A DNA stretch of 64,000 bases, from positions 2,842,001-2,906,000 of the forward strand of contig NZ_CP074349.1 of the NCBI RefSeq assembly GCF_018343775.1, written 5' to 3'. The notes under the pieces were generated by a model. The model ran no database searches. It was given only the letters and a program-made list of their open reading frames with translations, and was not told the DNA's origin. This document shows positions 1-9,128 of the stretch, piece by piece; position 1 is the first letter of the stretch; each line of letters starts with the position of its first letter. This stretch comes from Pseudomonas cichorii (GTDB lineage Bacteria > Pseudomonadota > Gammaproteobacteria > Pseudomonadales > Pseudomonadaceae). A program made the position numbers and the translations under genes.

Positions 1-1155
1 GAGCTGGGCGCTGCACCGCTGCTGGATTGTTTTGTCATGGCTGCCAGCTTTATCGAGAACCTTGGCCTCGATGTGCCCTCTGCCGTGGCTGAAATGAGTT
101 TTGCCAGCAATGACCCTGACCGGTTTTTCTTCGAGGGTTTGAGCCTGTTCTGGAAGGCCCTTGAGAACCATCTGCTGGATCAGAAGCCACCGATCATGAC
201 CTACAACCGGATGTTCGCCCTGTTTGGCGAAACATCACCGGAAAACCTGCGCCAGGTCAGCGATGAAGTGCTCAGGCCTCTGGCACACCTGATGATCGAT
301 GAGTTCCAGGATGTCTCACCGCAGATCGTGTCCTGGATAAGGGCCAGCCTGCAGGAAATCCGACGCCGTGGCCCGGCCATGCACACCGGTCGCGTGGCCC
401 GGCATTCATCGTTGCTGTGTGTGGGTGATGACTGGCAGTCCATCTATGGCTGGCGAGGCAGCTCGCCACACTACTTCATGGAGTTTCCCAAGGAGTTCTC
501 ATCGCCCGCGACCACCAAGGTCATGCTCAGCGATAACTTTCGCAGCCATCAGCACATTATCGATGCCGCCGAGCATATCGTGCGCGCTGCTCCTGCCATT
601 GCGGGCAAGAAGGCCAAGGCCAGCGGCGCTGTTCAGGAACTGGTGCCGATAACGGTGCTGAACCGCGATGACAATGAGCTGGCCGAGCGTGTGGCCGAGC
701 ACTACAACGCCGGTGACTCGATCCTGCTGCTGTATCGAAAGAGCAGTGAGAAGGCCATGATTTCCGAGCAGTTGAAATCCCTGATCCATGCCGATGCGGC
801 CATGGGGCCGCAGGCACGGCGAATCAGGATGCTGACCTATCACAGCTCAAAGGGACTGCAGGCCGATGCGGTATTCCTGCTAGGGGATTGTCAGCACTCG
901 ACGCTGTCGCCCTACAAGAATCAGGTCTATCGCCTGGCCGGTCTTGGTGATGCCGCAGATTCGCAGTCGTTCGACAGTGCCCAGCAGGACGAAGTCCTGC
1001 GTCTGGCCTATGTGGCCATCACTCGTGCGGTACGCCATTGCTACTGGTACATCGATGAAAGCTCTGCGGGGAACGACCCTATCAAGGTGCCCAAGGCATC
1101 GGACAGGGTTGCCCAGGACAAGCCTTTTTTCAAAGACCTGCGCAAGAATCGATGA
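1..1155 (+). CDS. HelD/UvrD-type ATP-dependent DNA helicase, C-terminal part (5' end outside window)
   Basis: The reading frame is open from base 1, so only the C-terminal ~384 residues are present; the ATG at 37 is probably internal. It is a superfamily 1A helicase: motif II DEFQD (about 298-312), motif III GDDWQSIYGWRG (about 424-459), a motif IV-like DNFRSH, motif V LTYHSSKG (832-855) and motif VI YVAITRA (1009-1029). The GDDWQ.IY form of motif III is the one seen in E. coli helicase IV (HelD) rather than UvrD or Rep. Walker A and the 1A subdomain must lie upstream of the window. Expected role: ATP-driven 3'-5' DNA unwinding in recombination or repair. It ends 34 bp before the convergent DUF1652 gene. 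Family assignment is firm; the HelD subgroup is an inference from motif wording. Confidence 0.85.
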   Translation, partial: ELGAAPLLDCFVMAASFIENLGLDVPSAVAEMSFASNDPDRFFFEGLSLFWKALENHLLDQKPPIMTYNRMFALFGETSPENLRQVSDEVLRPLAHLMIDEFQDVSPQIVSWIRASLQEIRRRGPAMHTGRVARHSSLLCVGDDWQSIYGWRGSSPHYFMEFPKEFSSPATTKVMLSDNFRSHQHIIDAAEHIVRAAPAIAGKKAKASGAVQELVPITVLNRDDNELAERVAEHYNAGDSILLLYRKSSEKAMISEQLKSLIHADAAMGPQARRIRMLTYHSSKGLQADAVFLLGDCQHSTLSPYKNQVYRLAGLGDAADSQSFDSAQQDEVLRLAYVAITRAVRHCYWYIDESSAGNDPIKVPKASDRVAQDKPFFKDLRKNR

Positions 1156-1165
1156 ATGAGTGGGT

Positions 1166-1189
1166 GGGAGCTGAAGGCTCCCGTCTGTT
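1166..1189. terminator. Stem-loop between convergent genes
   Basis: A 6-bp perfect stem (GGGAGC at 1166-1171, GCTCCC at 1177-1182) with a 5-nt loop, followed on the plus strand by GTCTGTTTTA. It lies in the 34-bp gap between the helicase stop and the DUF1652 stop. The T-tract is weak, so it is a candidate intrinsic terminator mainly for the helicase transcript. Confidence 0.45.
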
Positions 1190-1447
1190 TTACAGGAAGC
1201 CAGCCAGTTGATTGCTGCCGAACAGTTCCATCTCGGCTTCGATGGCCTCGATGATCCGCTCTACGTCGGTGGCGTTCATGACTGTTGCGCAGGGCAGGCC
1301 GGCAATCGCCACTACCGTTTCACCGCTGGCCCGGTCGAACAGGCGGGCAATCATGCTGCTGGGGGCATCCATGGTGGCTTCAAAGCCAACCGGATGAAAG
1401 TGCCAGCGCATCAGTTGGCATGCATTGGGGAACGTGACTTTGGTCAT
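1190..1447 (-). CDS. DUF1652 family small protein
   Basis: An 85-residue protein with the wording of the DUF1652 family, a small family I know mainly from Pseudomonas: an N-terminal segment with Cys/His (CQLMRWHFHPVGFEA), then a central SMIARLFDRASGETVVAIAGL stretch and a C-terminal helix rich in Glu (VERIIEAIEAEME). No signal peptide or membrane segment is visible. Function is unknown; members are short cytoplasmic proteins present in several copies per Pseudomonas genome. The ATG at 1447 has no strong Shine-Dalgarno; a second in-frame ATG lies at 1411 but would remove the conserved Cys region. It is transcribed convergently with the helicase and divergently from the solute-binding protein gene. 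Confidence 0.7.
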   Translation of the reverse strand: MTKVTFPNACQLMRWHFHPVGFEATMDAPSSMIARLFDRASGETVVAIAGLPCATVMNATDVERIIEAIEAEMELFGSNQLAGFL

Positions 1448-1782
1448 GGAAGCGGCCCACCTGATTCAATCGAGCAATTCCTTCGGCCCCAATGGGTAGG
1501 GAGACCAGTCGAGATGCGACCGATAAAAGCCGAAGTGACCAAACAGTTAACAATCCTGAATGATCGTACTGCTTTCCAGCGGGATGATCTGAACGGTCTG
1601 ACGAGACCTAAAAATAGCACCTGCCTGCACACAGCTGGAAAATATTTTCAGGCGCCAGTCGAATTTTTCAAATAATTTGATGTACGTCAAAAACGTTTGA
1701 TCCTGCGAGCTGTTTGCTTCAAGTATTGAGGTGTGCCCGATGGATAGGGCAAGCTGGTTTCATTGACCCATGGAGTTGAAGA
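1448..1782. other. Intergenic region between divergent DUF1652 and solute-binding protein genes
   Basis: 335 bp with no convincing coding frame. It must hold the promoters of both flanking genes. It becomes AT-rich from about 1600 (AAATATTTTC, ATTTTTCAAATAATTTG). The 12-mer TGCGACCGATAA at 1515-1526 recurs upstream of the chemoreceptor gene (2971-2982). A GGAG at 1772-1775 is the Shine-Dalgarno of the downstream gene. Confidence 0.5.
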
Positions 1783-2862
1783 ATGCTGAGTAAATCCGTT
1801 GCTGCGCTGATGTTGCTGGTCTCCACCAGTCATGCAGCAGACAGGGTCAATATCTACAACTGGACCGACTACATCGCGTCCGACACCCTGAAGAACTTTC
1901 AGGCGGCGACCGGTATCAAGCCCGATTACCAGACCTACGAAACCAATGAAGCCCTCAATGCCAGACTCATGGCCCGTCACTCGGGTTATGACATCGTGGT
2001 GCCGTCGGTGCATTTCATGGCGCGGCAGATCGACAAGGGCGCCTTGAAGGTGCTCGACAAGCATCAGCTACCCAACTGGAAGAATCTGAACCCGGTCCTG
2101 CTCAAGGCGCTGGAGGTCAACGATCCCGGTAATCAGCATGGGTTTCCCTATCTGTGGGGCAGCACCGGCATCGGTTACAACGTGGACAAGGTCAAGTCTG
2201 TACTGGGCGACGACACGCCGCTGGACTCCTGGGACCTCATCCTGAAGCCGGAGAATATGCAAAAGCTTGCCCAGTGTGGTGTTGCGATCCTGGATAACGC
2301 TGCGCAAGTGCTTCCGATCGTCTTGAACTATCTGGAACTGCCTCCCCACAGCGAGCAACCTGAAGACTATGCAAAGGTCGAGGCTGCACTGGCTGCCATT
2401 CGTCCCTATGTTCTGTACTTCGACTCGGTCAAGTACATCGAGGATCTGGGCAGCGGCAAGATCTGCATGACATTGGGTTTTTCCGGTGATATGGCTCAGG
2501 CCCAGGAGCGCGCAGATAAAGCTGATAACGGCATAAAAATCGGTTACACCGTCCCCAGGGAGGGCGCGCCGATGTGGTTCGACATGGTTGCCATGCCCAT
2601 CGATGCTCCCAATGAAAAGGCTGGCTATGCCTTCATGAATTACCTGTTGCGTCCGGAAGTGATGGCCCACATCACCAACGAGGTCAAATATGCCAATGGC
2701 AATGAAAAAGCCGATGCATTGATCGACCCGGCTCTTTGGGCTGACACCAGCGTTTACCCCAATGCCGAGATGCTCAGCCGGATGTTCGTGCTTGAGCCGG
2801 TCGAGATGAAAACCGAAGCGTTGCGCACACGTATCTGGGCCCGCACCAAATCAGGAAATTGA
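1783..2862 (+). CDS. Polyamine-type periplasmic solute-binding protein (PotF/PotD family)
   Basis: A 359-residue protein with a signal peptide (LMLLVSTSHAAD, cleavage near residue 18-19). The mature N-terminus VNIYNWTDYIA is the hallmark of spermidine/putrescine-binding proteins of ABC importers, and the segments GYDIVVPS, YLWGSTGIGYN and ICMTLGFSGDMAQA fit the PotF family along its whole length. Expected role: capture of putrescine or a related polyamine in the periplasm. The ATG at 1783 has a GGAG at 7-nt spacing. No permease or ATPase gene is adjacent, so this is an orphan binding protein that would share an importer encoded elsewhere or serve as a sensor. The next gene on the same strand is a chemoreceptor 236 bp away. 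Ligand identity is inferred from the family only. Confidence 0.85.
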   Translation: MLSKSVAALMLLVSTSHAADRVNIYNWTDYIASDTLKNFQAATGIKPDYQTYETNEALNARLMARHSGYDIVVPSVHFMARQIDKGALKVLDKHQLPNWKNLNPVLLKALEVNDPGNQHGFPYLWGSTGIGYNVDKVKSVLGDDTPLDSWDLILKPENMQKLAQCGVAILDNAAQVLPIVLNYLELPPHSEQPEDYAKVEAALAAIRPYVLYFDSVKYIEDLGSGKICMTLGFSGDMAQAQERADKADNGIKIGYTVPREGAPMWFDMVAMPIDAPNEKAGYAFMNYLLRPEVMAHITNEVKYANGNEKADALIDPALWADTSVYPNAEMLSRMFVLEPVEMKTEALRTRIWARTKSGN

Positions 2863-3098
2863 ATAGGACGGGGCAACTTTCCAGTTGGGAAGTATCAGTG
2901 AAGTGCAACTGAAAGTCGTCACTTTGACGTCAGAAAAGATTTCCTGTTTTTGACTCCATTTATTCTCAAGTGCGACCGATAACCGGTTTATGGGGGATGG
3001 CTTTTATGCTGTCGCCCCTCTAATTGGCGAGGGTTCTGACTCTCTCGTTTCGTGATGCATGGATCGCATCGTGTTGTACCTCCCAAGAGAATGATTCC

Positions 3099-4724
3099 AT
3101 GTCACTACGAAGCATCAATATTGCGCCTCGTGCTTTTCTGGGCTTTGCCTTTATTGCCGTTCTGGTAATAGGGCTGGGCATTTTCGCACTCAACCGCATG
3201 TCGATCATTCGCCAGGCCACCACGGACCTGGAAACCAACATGCTGCCCAGCATCGGCTACCTGGGTGAAGTGGACGAGAACCTGCTGCTGTTACGCATCA
3301 TGTCGTTCAGGTACCTGATCAACCGGGAGCCCGAGCAGATACAGGACACCGAAAGCCGTGCCCAGCTGTTGACTCAAAAACTCAAGAAAGCCGAATCCAG
3401 TTATGCAGCCTTGCCAGCGGACGGTGAGGAAAAAGACACCTACAGAAAGTTTCAAGTGTCGTTGGCCGAATACCTGGATATACAACAAACTGCAATAACG
3501 CTGTCGCGCAGTAATGATCTTGAAGCGTTGAAGACACTGGTCAACACAAAGATGAAAACCAGTACGGATTTGATCGCTTCGCAACTTGATCAATTGATCA
3601 CGATCAATAAAAAGTCGGCCCTGGATGCTTCCGAACTTTCAAGCATGCATTTTGATAATGCCAATACCGCAATCATTTTTGTTTCGGTGCTGGCGGCGGC
3701 CTTGACGGTTCTTCTGGCCTGGTTGTTAACGCGCAGTATTGTCATGCCATTGTCCAGAGCAGTACGTGCTGCGCAGGAAATCTCCGACGGCAACCTGACC
3801 CGGCATATCGAAGTAGACGGCAATGACGAACCTGCACGTCTGCTGGAAGCCCTGGTAGTGATGCAGCAGAACCTGCGCAAGACCATCGAACAGATTTCAG
3901 GTTCTGCAACTCAACTGGCTTCGGCGGCTGAAGAGCTGAGCGCGGTCACTGAAGAGTCCTCCCGCGGGCTGCAACAGCAGAATGATGAGCTTGAACAAGC
4001 GGCCACCGCCGTCAACCAGATGACCGCTGCCGTGGAAGAGGTAGCACGCAACGCTGTATCCACCTCGCAAGCCTCGCAGCAATCCAATGAAACGGCGCGT
4101 CAGGGGCGGGACAAGGTGGTGGAAACGGTCAAGGCGATCCAGGTCATGACCCAGGACGTACAGAGCGCTTCCAGTTTGGTCGAAGGGCTGGCCACTCAGG
4201 GACGTGAGATCGGCAAAGTGCTGGATGTGATTCGTGGCATCGCCGAGCAGACCAACCTGCTGGCACTCAACGCTGCCATCGAAGCCGCACGTGCAGGCGA
4301 GGCGGGTAGAGGGTTTGCGGTCGTGGCAGACGAAGTGCGGGCGCTGGCGCATCGTACCGCCCAGTCGACCCGGGAAATCGAGCAGATGGTGGCAGGCATC
4401 CAGAGCGGCACTGGGCAGGCGGTGGAGTCCATGACCCTCAATACCGGCCGTACCCGAGTCACGCTGGACCTGGCTCAGGCCGCAGGCGATGCTCTGGAGC
4501 GGATCACCGATGCCATCTCGCAGATCAACGAGCGCAATCTGGTGATTGCCAGTGCTTCGGAAGAACAGGCTCAGGTTTCCCGGGAAGTTGACCGCAACCT
4601 GGTGAATATCCGTGACCTGGCCAACCAGTCCGCCGCAGGTGCCAATCAGACCAGCGCTGCCAGCCACGAGCTGTCACGACTGGCGGTGGGCCTCAATACG
4701 ATGGTGGGTCGATTCGTGATCTGA
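3099..4724 (+). CDS. Methyl-accepting chemotaxis protein
   Basis: A 541-residue transmembrane chemoreceptor. TM1 is about residues 13-33, a short helical periplasmic sensor of four-helix-bundle size spans about 34-187, TM2 about 189-210, then a HAMP linker ([21 protein letters not shown]) and a cytoplasmic signalling domain whose hairpin tip contains [19 protein letters not shown] and [12 protein letters not shown] (about 383-418). The protein ends NTMVGRFVI, with no CheR-docking pentapeptide. The ATG at 3099 is preferred over an in-frame ATG at 3024 because it follows an AAGAGA ribosome-binding site and starts just before TM1. It should signal through CheW/CheA to the flagella. The ligand cannot be read from the sequence; the neighbouring polyamine-binding protein is a possible partner, but this is speculative. 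Confidence 0.93.
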   Translation: MSLRSINIAPRAFLGFAFIAVLVIGLGIFALNRMSIIRQATTDLETNMLPSIGYLGEVDENLLLLRIMSFRYLINREPEQIQDTESRAQLLTQKLKKAESSYAALPADGEEKDTYRKFQVSLAEYLDIQQTAITLSRSNDLEALKTLVNTKMKTSTDLIASQLDQLITINKKSALDASELSSMHFDNANTAIIFVSVLAAALTVLLAWLLTRSIVMPLSRAVRAAQEISDGNLTRHIEVDGNDEPARLLEALVVMQQNLRKTIEQISGSATQLASAAEELSAVTEESSRGLQQQNDELEQAATAVNQMTAAVEEVARNAVSTSQASQQSNETARQGRDKVVETVKAIQVMTQDVQSASSLVEGLATQGREIGKVLDVIRGIAEQTNLLALNAAIEAARAGEAGRGFAVVADEVRALAHRTAQSTREIEQMVAGIQSGTGQAVESMTLNTGRTRVTLDLAQAAGDALERITDAISQINERNLVIASASEEQAQVSREVDRNLVNIRDLANQSAAGANQTSAASHELSRLAVGLNTMVGRFVI

Positions 4725-4730
4725 AACTGG

Positions 4731-4758
4731 AGTGGGAGGCGGCAAGCCGCTTCCCACT
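4731..4758. terminator. Long stem-loop after the chemoreceptor gene
   Basis: The sequence AGTGGGAGGCGGC / GCCGCTTCCCACT forms a 13-bp stem with one G-T wobble, beginning 6 bp after the stop codon. It is followed by TCACGCCAATTTTTG, so the T-tract is displaced. It could act as a terminator or be a degenerate REP-type palindrome. Confidence 0.5.
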
Positions 4759-5127
4759 CACGCCAATTTTTGAAACAAAATATCATTCTCAATTTTTTTG
4801 CCAACATTCGCTGATTTATCGCAATAACCCCTCCTGTTACCCTGATTAATGAGCTTTTAAAGCTCGTCATAGAGCCTTTTTTGGCGATATTTTCTCTCGT
4901 GTTTTGTCTGTTTTTGCCTGCCGAATGCAACAAGAAGGCTTTTTTGGACTCCTACCATCCGAATTCTTCATATCGCAACATAACGGTATTAGTCTTTAAG
5001 CGTGATCAAGGGTACGTATTCGACTGATCCACAAAGGATTTCCTGGGGGCTGCGAACCCGCTCATGGCTGGCATATTCGCATCAGCGACACGCTGAATTT
5101 ACATAAACACGTGCCGGACTCCATACC
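4759..5127. other. AT-rich intergenic region
   Basis: About 370 bp without a supported gene, markedly AT-rich from 4765 to 4960. A 15-bp palindrome GAGCTTTTAAAGCTC sits at 4851-4865, followed shortly by GAGCCTTTTTT (about 4872-4882) and later by AAGGCTTTTTT (4935-4945), both terminator-like. Promoter elements for the phosphatase gene must lie in its 3' half; I could not assign them. Confidence 0.4.
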
Positions 5128-5808
5128 ATGAATATGTCAAAACTCTCATCAATAAGCCGCGTCTATCGCCGTTACGCCTGGTTTCTTTTTCCTGCCTTGT
5201 TGGTTTTCTGCGCGGCCTTCTGGCTCTCTATCGGCCGCGGGGTGCATGCCGAACCGAAAAACGGCACGCAAACCCTCGTATTCCTGCGCCATGCAGAGAA
5301 GCCTTCCATGGGCCTGGGGCAATTGAATTGCCAGGGCCTGAATCGGGCCATCGATTTGTCCGAGCTGTTGCCAAGGACCTATGGCAAGGCCGACTTCATC
5401 TTTGCCGCCAACCCGAGTCGTCATGTGGAAGAGGGTGAGGGTGATCTGTCCTACAGCTATCTGCGACCCTTGATGACAGTCGGACCCAGCGCAATCAAGT
5501 TAGGCCTGCCGGTCAATATCGACTTTGGTGCCAATGACACCGGCGCCCTGGCCGATGAGTTGATGCACGACAAGTATCACAACTCGACCATCTACACGGC
5601 ATGGTCTCACGGTTACCTGCCTGAGCTGATCAACAAGGTGGCCCAGGAAGCCTCGGGCCAGAAAGTGAAGCTGGTGGATGACTGGACAGGCGATGACTTC
5701 GACTCGGTGCTGGTGATTACCCTGAAATGGGTCAACGGCAAGGCCACGCTGGATTACGAGAACCACAAGCAGGGCCTCGATAACGGCACGGTTTCCTGTC
5801 CGACCTGA
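5128..5808 (+). CDS. Membrane-anchored histidine phosphatase superfamily protein
   Basis: A 226-residue protein with an N-terminal hydrophobic segment (FLFPALLVFCAAFWLSIG, about 18-35) ending in VHAEP, so it is either an uncleaved anchor or a signal peptide. The catalytic core is recognisable: RHAE with R54-H55, a second arginine in NPSRH (R98), and a second histidine in WSHG (H161), which are the phosphate-pocket residues of the histidine phosphatase (phosphoglycerate mutase-like) fold. The catalytic domain therefore probably faces the periplasm. The substrate is unknown. Two ATGs (5128 and 5134) are possible starts and neither has a strong Shine-Dalgarno. It is flanked by unrelated genes on the same strand and appears monocistronic. 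Confidence 0.75.
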   Translation: MNMSKLSSISRVYRRYAWFLFPALLVFCAAFWLSIGRGVHAEPKNGTQTLVFLRHAEKPSMGLGQLNCQGLNRAIDLSELLPRTYGKADFIFAANPSRHVEEGEGDLSYSYLRPLMTVGPSAIKLGLPVNIDFGANDTGALADELMHDKYHNSTIYTAWSHGYLPELINKVAQEASGQKVKLVDDWTGDDFDSVLVITLKWVNGKATLDYENHKQGLDNGTVSCPT

Positions 5809-5908
5809 TCGAAACCGTCCATTCATGTCTGCCCACGTCATGCAGGCTTGACGATCTGTCGGGGAAGTCTGTTATCTGTGGCCATTGCCCACGGTCGAGG
5901 AACAGCGC

Positions 5909-6760
5909 ATGTACAAGGATTACCCCGCCGCTTATCAGGTCAGCAAAGGCGCTGCGCTGCAGGTAGACAAGGCGTTTTACGAGCGTATACGCGCCAGTAC
6001 CGGACAGCGCACGCTGATTGAGACATTCGAGGTGCCGATTCGTACCGGGCGGGCCTGGAAGGTCAAGGCGGGGCAGGTGTTTCGAGTCACCACTCCGATC
6101 GGCCCGCAGGTCGGCGATTTCAATGTCTGGAATGCCGACGATCCTCGTGAGCGCCTCTGGGCAGCACGTACTCGCCAGTTGCAGGGGGCTCATGTCACGA
6201 CTCACGACAGGCTCTGGTCGAACCTGCCATTCCTGCGGCCCATGGTGACCATCACCGACGACAGCCTGGCCAGTTACGGCATCGACGAGCACGGCGGCCG
6301 TCTGCATGATCTGCTTGGCACCCGCTGCGACCCTTACGTCAACAAGATGCTGACCGGCGAAGATTTTCACCATCACTGCCACTCGAACCTGACCCGCGCA
6401 GTGTTGCCCCACGGCCTGACCGAATTCGATGTCCATGACGTGCTGAATATCTTCCAGTGCACCGGCCTCAATCATGACGACATGTATTTCATGAAAGCCT
6501 GCCCGGCCCGTCAGGGCGATTACCTGGAATTCTTCGCGGAAATCGACTTGCTGTGCGCCTTGTCCACGTGCCCAGGCGGTGACCTGTCATTGCCCATGTG
6601 GGGGCCGGACGCTCAGGATCCGCTGTCTGTCTGTCGTCCCTTGGGTGTGGAAATCTACAACCTTGATGACTCGCTGCTGGAGGGCTGGACGTCGCCTCGG
6701 CGGGCCAGTTACGACGGTTTGCACGGGTTGAAGATTTCACCGGCAGAATGGGAGAAGTAG
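5909..6760 (+). CDS. DUF1989 / urea carboxylase-associated family protein
   Basis: A 283-residue soluble protein of the DUF1989 family, recognised from GQVFRVTTPIGPQVGDFNVW near the N-terminus, GTRCDPY, HHHCHSNL, FMKACPARQGDYLEFFAEIDLLCALSTCP and the terminal PLGVEIYN. Family members are encoded beside urea carboxylase or purine/aminomethyl-utilisation genes, and some are thought to process guanidine- or urea-derived compounds. Here the gene stands alone, with no carboxylase or allophanate hydrolase nearby. The ATG at 5909 is chosen because GAGGAA lies 7 nt upstream; a TTG at 5885 would add eight unlikely residues. The conserved Cys and His residues suggest metal binding, which is inference. 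Enzymatic activity is unknown. Confidence 0.75.
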   Translation: MYKDYPAAYQVSKGAALQVDKAFYERIRASTGQRTLIETFEVPIRTGRAWKVKAGQVFRVTTPIGPQVGDFNVWNADDPRERLWAARTRQLQGAHVTTHDRLWSNLPFLRPMVTITDDSLASYGIDEHGGRLHDLLGTRCDPYVNKMLTGEDFHHHCHSNLTRAVLPHGLTEFDVHDVLNIFQCTGLNHDDMYFMKACPARQGDYLEFFAEIDLLCALSTCPGGDLSLPMWGPDAQDPLSVCRPLGVEIYNLDDSLLEGWTSPRRASYDGLHGLKISPAEWEK

Positions 6761-6952
6761 CAACCGGCCATCAAGTTCATCGTTTGCCCATGGCTTTACT
6801 GTCCGAGCCCGGATAATGTGTGAACCCCTGTGTTTACCTCAGCGCAGTACAGGGGCGCGCAGGGCGCGAATGCCCGCGCATGAGCCGATCACGGAGGAAT
6901 GGCCGGGCCCGAAAAGGGCATCACCGCTGGCTATCCGGATTAGAACCTACTC

Positions 6953-7852
6953 ATGTGCCCTGTTTTTCGTACCCTGGCGGTGCTGGTTGTCGCGCTCGGC
7001 CTTTCGGGCTGCATCGCCAACCCTGTTCCCCTGACGCCACAGACGGTCGAGCGCCTGCATCAGCAGCCACCGGTTCGGTTTCTGCTGACATTCGATGACG
7101 GGCCCAGCGCATCAAGCTTTTACAATCCGACGCTCACGGTGCTGGACAGCCTGGCCACTAACCCCGTGCAGCCGGATATCAAGGCTGTTTTCTTCGTCCA
7201 GACCGGTGCAAGTGGCGCAGGCGGCAGTGAGCAGGGCCGAGCGATCATGCAGCGCCAACATGCCGAAGGGCATGTGCTGGGCTTTCATACCAGCACCCCG
7301 CACCACACCAATCACCGCTCGCTGAACCCTGAAGAGCTTGAGCAATCCCTGACGCAAGGCAGTGGAATCATCGCCGGCATCACGGGCACGCCGACGGTCT
7401 TGCTGCGTCCGCCATTCTGGAACTACGACAAGCGCACCTTCGCGGCCTATCAGCAGCATGGCCTGCATGTGCTGCTGACTGACCTGAGTGCCAATGACGG
7501 CAAGATATGGGGTTACAACTTCAGCCTGCGCCGTCGATCCAATATGGTCCGGCAGCTATCGGAAGTGCGCGAGCGCATCGCCGCAGGCGAGCTGCCCTCC
7601 ATCGAGGGCGTCATACCGGTGGTGGTCACGTTTCATGATCTGAATCGCTACACCGCCCGGCATGCTCGGGAATACCTGCAGATCCTGATCGATAGCGCCC
7701 GTGAAACCGGCGTGGCCCTGGATCAAAAGCCTTTCTACGACGACAGTGCGCAGTTGAAGCGCGCTGCGCTGGCTCGTACGGTCAAGAGCCGTGATGAGAG
7801 CGTGCGTTTGCCGGGTATATGGAACTGGCTCTGGGATCAAAACTCGCACTAG
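6953..7852 (+). CDS. Polysaccharide deacetylase (NodB domain) lipoprotein
   Basis: A 299-residue protein with a lipoprotein signal (VVALGLSGC, lipidated Cys20) and a NodB-type carbohydrate esterase 4 domain. Motif 1 is TFDDGP (residues 46-51, catalytic Asp48 and metal Asp49), motif 2 is HTSTPH (metal His112 and His117) and motif 3 is RPPFWNY. Expected reaction: metal-dependent removal of N- or O-acetyl groups from a polysaccharide or peptidoglycan at the cell envelope. There is no clear Shine-Dalgarno before the ATG at 6953. The gene converges on the amidohydrolase gene, with only 13 bp between their stop codons. The polysaccharide substrate cannot be deduced. Confidence 0.82.
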   Translation: MCPVFRTLAVLVVALGLSGCIANPVPLTPQTVERLHQQPPVRFLLTFDDGPSASSFYNPTLTVLDSLATNPVQPDIKAVFFVQTGASGAGGSEQGRAIMQRQHAEGHVLGFHTSTPHHTNHRSLNPEELEQSLTQGSGIIAGITGTPTVLLRPPFWNYDKRTFAAYQQHGLHVLLTDLSANDGKIWGYNFSLRRRSNMVRQLSEVRERIAAGELPSIEGVIPVVVTFHDLNRYTARHAREYLQILIDSARETGVALDQKPFYDDSAQLKRAALARTVKSRDESVRLPGIWNWLWDQNSH

Positions 7853-7865
7853 GTTCTGTAACCGG

Positions 7866-9128
7866 TCACTGCTCCAGCGTATTTTTCCGGATATGACCAT
7901 TCTGGAAGATCATCGCCAGGTGTTCGCCCTGGCCCACGAGGCAGTCAATGTCAGTGAGCGGATCACCGTCCACCACCAACAGGTCGGCCTGTGCGCCTGC
8001 GGCGATGCAGCCCAGTTCGCCCTCGCGCTGAAGGATCTGCGCCGCCACGCTGGTGGCGCTGCGCAGGGCCGCAAGATTGCCCAGTAATTCGGCACGGATC
8101 TTCAGTTCGTGGCTCTGGTATTCATGCATTTCACCGAGCAGGTCCGAGCCGTAGCCCATGGGTACGCCCGCTTCGGCGAACAGCAGCAGGGCATTGCGTC
8201 CGGCCTGACGCACGTCTTCGATCTTGGCCACCGAATCTGCTGGGAGTCCGAAACGTTCGCCGTACTGGGCGAGCATTTCATAGGTGACTTGAGTCGGTAC
8301 TGCAAAAGCGCCTTTTTCAGCCATCAGGCGGGCGGTGTCGGCATCCACCAGGTTGCCGTGCTCAATGGTGCGCACGCCGCATTCGATGGCACGGCGAATG
8401 GCCCGAGCCGTGTAGGCGTGAGCCATCACGTAGGTATTGGCGGCTGCGGCTTCGTCGACGATGGCGCGGATTTCGGCTTCGCTGTATTGGGTATTGGCAA
8501 TCGGGTCGGTGGGTGAAGAGACGCCACCTGAAGCCATGATCTTTATCTGGTTCGCGCCTTGTTGCAGCTCTTCACGAACCGCCAGACGCACATTGTCGAC
8601 ACCGTCCACTACCCGGGCGATGGCCCCGGCGCGGAAGCAGCAGGAGCAGGGCTCACTCGTCAAAAGGTCGCCGCGGGCGCGCATGTCGCCGTGGCCGCCT
8701 GTCTGCGACAAGGCCTTGCCCGAAGCAAAGATCTTCGGCCCGGGAATCAGCCCCATCTGGATGGACCGAGCCAGCGCCCAATCGGCACCACCGGCATCGC
8801 GCACCGTGGTGAAGCCACGTTGCAGCATGGCTGCCAGAATCGGCAGGGCGCGGTACATGATGATTGCGTTGGGTTGCAGGGCATTGAAACCCAGGTTGGC
8901 ACTGGAGGCCAGAACATGAACATGACAGTCGATGAGGCCGGGCATCAGGGTCTTGCCGCCCAGATCGATAACTTTGGCCCCAGCTTCGGCGGGTTCGCCA
9001 GCAGGGCGTACGGTGACAATGCGCTCACCCTCGATCACGACTTCCTGGCCGTCGATCAATTGACCCTGTTGCAGGTCGAGCAAACGCCCGTTGCGCAGGA
9101 TCAGCGTTGAAGAGTCAGGGGTATTCAT
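7866..9128 (-). CDS. Metal-dependent amidohydrolase (imidazolonepropionase/prolidase-like)
   Basis: A 420-residue cytoplasmic amidohydrolase. It has the N-terminal beta-sandwich start, the metal motif DCHVH (His69, His71), a Lys in NQIKIMASGG that fits the carbamylated bridging lysine, metal His residues in MAHAYT and TIEHGN, and the catalytic Asp in GYGSDLLG. Such enzymes hydrolyse cyclic amides or dipeptides; the group with this wording includes Xaa-Pro dipeptidase-like hydrolases. Its ATG overlaps the stop codon of the upstream transporter gene (ATGA, 9125-9128) and is preceded by GGAG, so the two are translationally coupled. That suggests the transporter imports the hydrolase's substrate. 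The substrate itself is not identifiable here. Confidence 0.82.
   Translation of the reverse strand: MNTPDSSTLILRNGRLLDLQQGQLIDGQEVVIEGERIVTVRPAGEPAEAGAKVIDLGGKTLMPGLIDCHVHVLASSANLGFNALQPNAIIMYRALPILAAMLQRGFTTVRDAGGADWALARSIQMGLIPGPKIFASGKALSQTGGHGDMRARGDLLTSEPCSCCFRAGAIARVVDGVDNVRLAVREELQQGANQIKIMASGGVSSPTDPIANTQYSEAEIRAIVDEAAAANTYVMAHAYTARAIRRAIECGVRTIEHGNLVDADTARLMAEKGAFAVPTQVTYEMLAQYGERFGLPADSVAKIEDVRQAGRNALLLFAEAGVPMGYGSDLLGEMHEYQSHELKIRAELLGNLAALRSATSVAAQILQREGELGCIAAGAQADLLVVDGDPLTDIDCLVGQGEHLAMIFQNGHIRKNTLEQ

Noticed and set aside
2950..2982. FliA (sigma-28) promoter for the chemoreceptor gene
   Set aside because: ACCGATAA at 2975-2982 fits the -10 at 7 of 8 positions, but no acceptable -35 lies at the correct distance. 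Kept only as part of the 12-mer observation.
3024..3098. N-terminal extension of the chemoreceptor from an ATG at 3024
   Set aside because: The extra 25 residues have no similarity to chemoreceptor N-termini and lack a ribosome-binding site; the ATG at 3099 is well placed before TM1.
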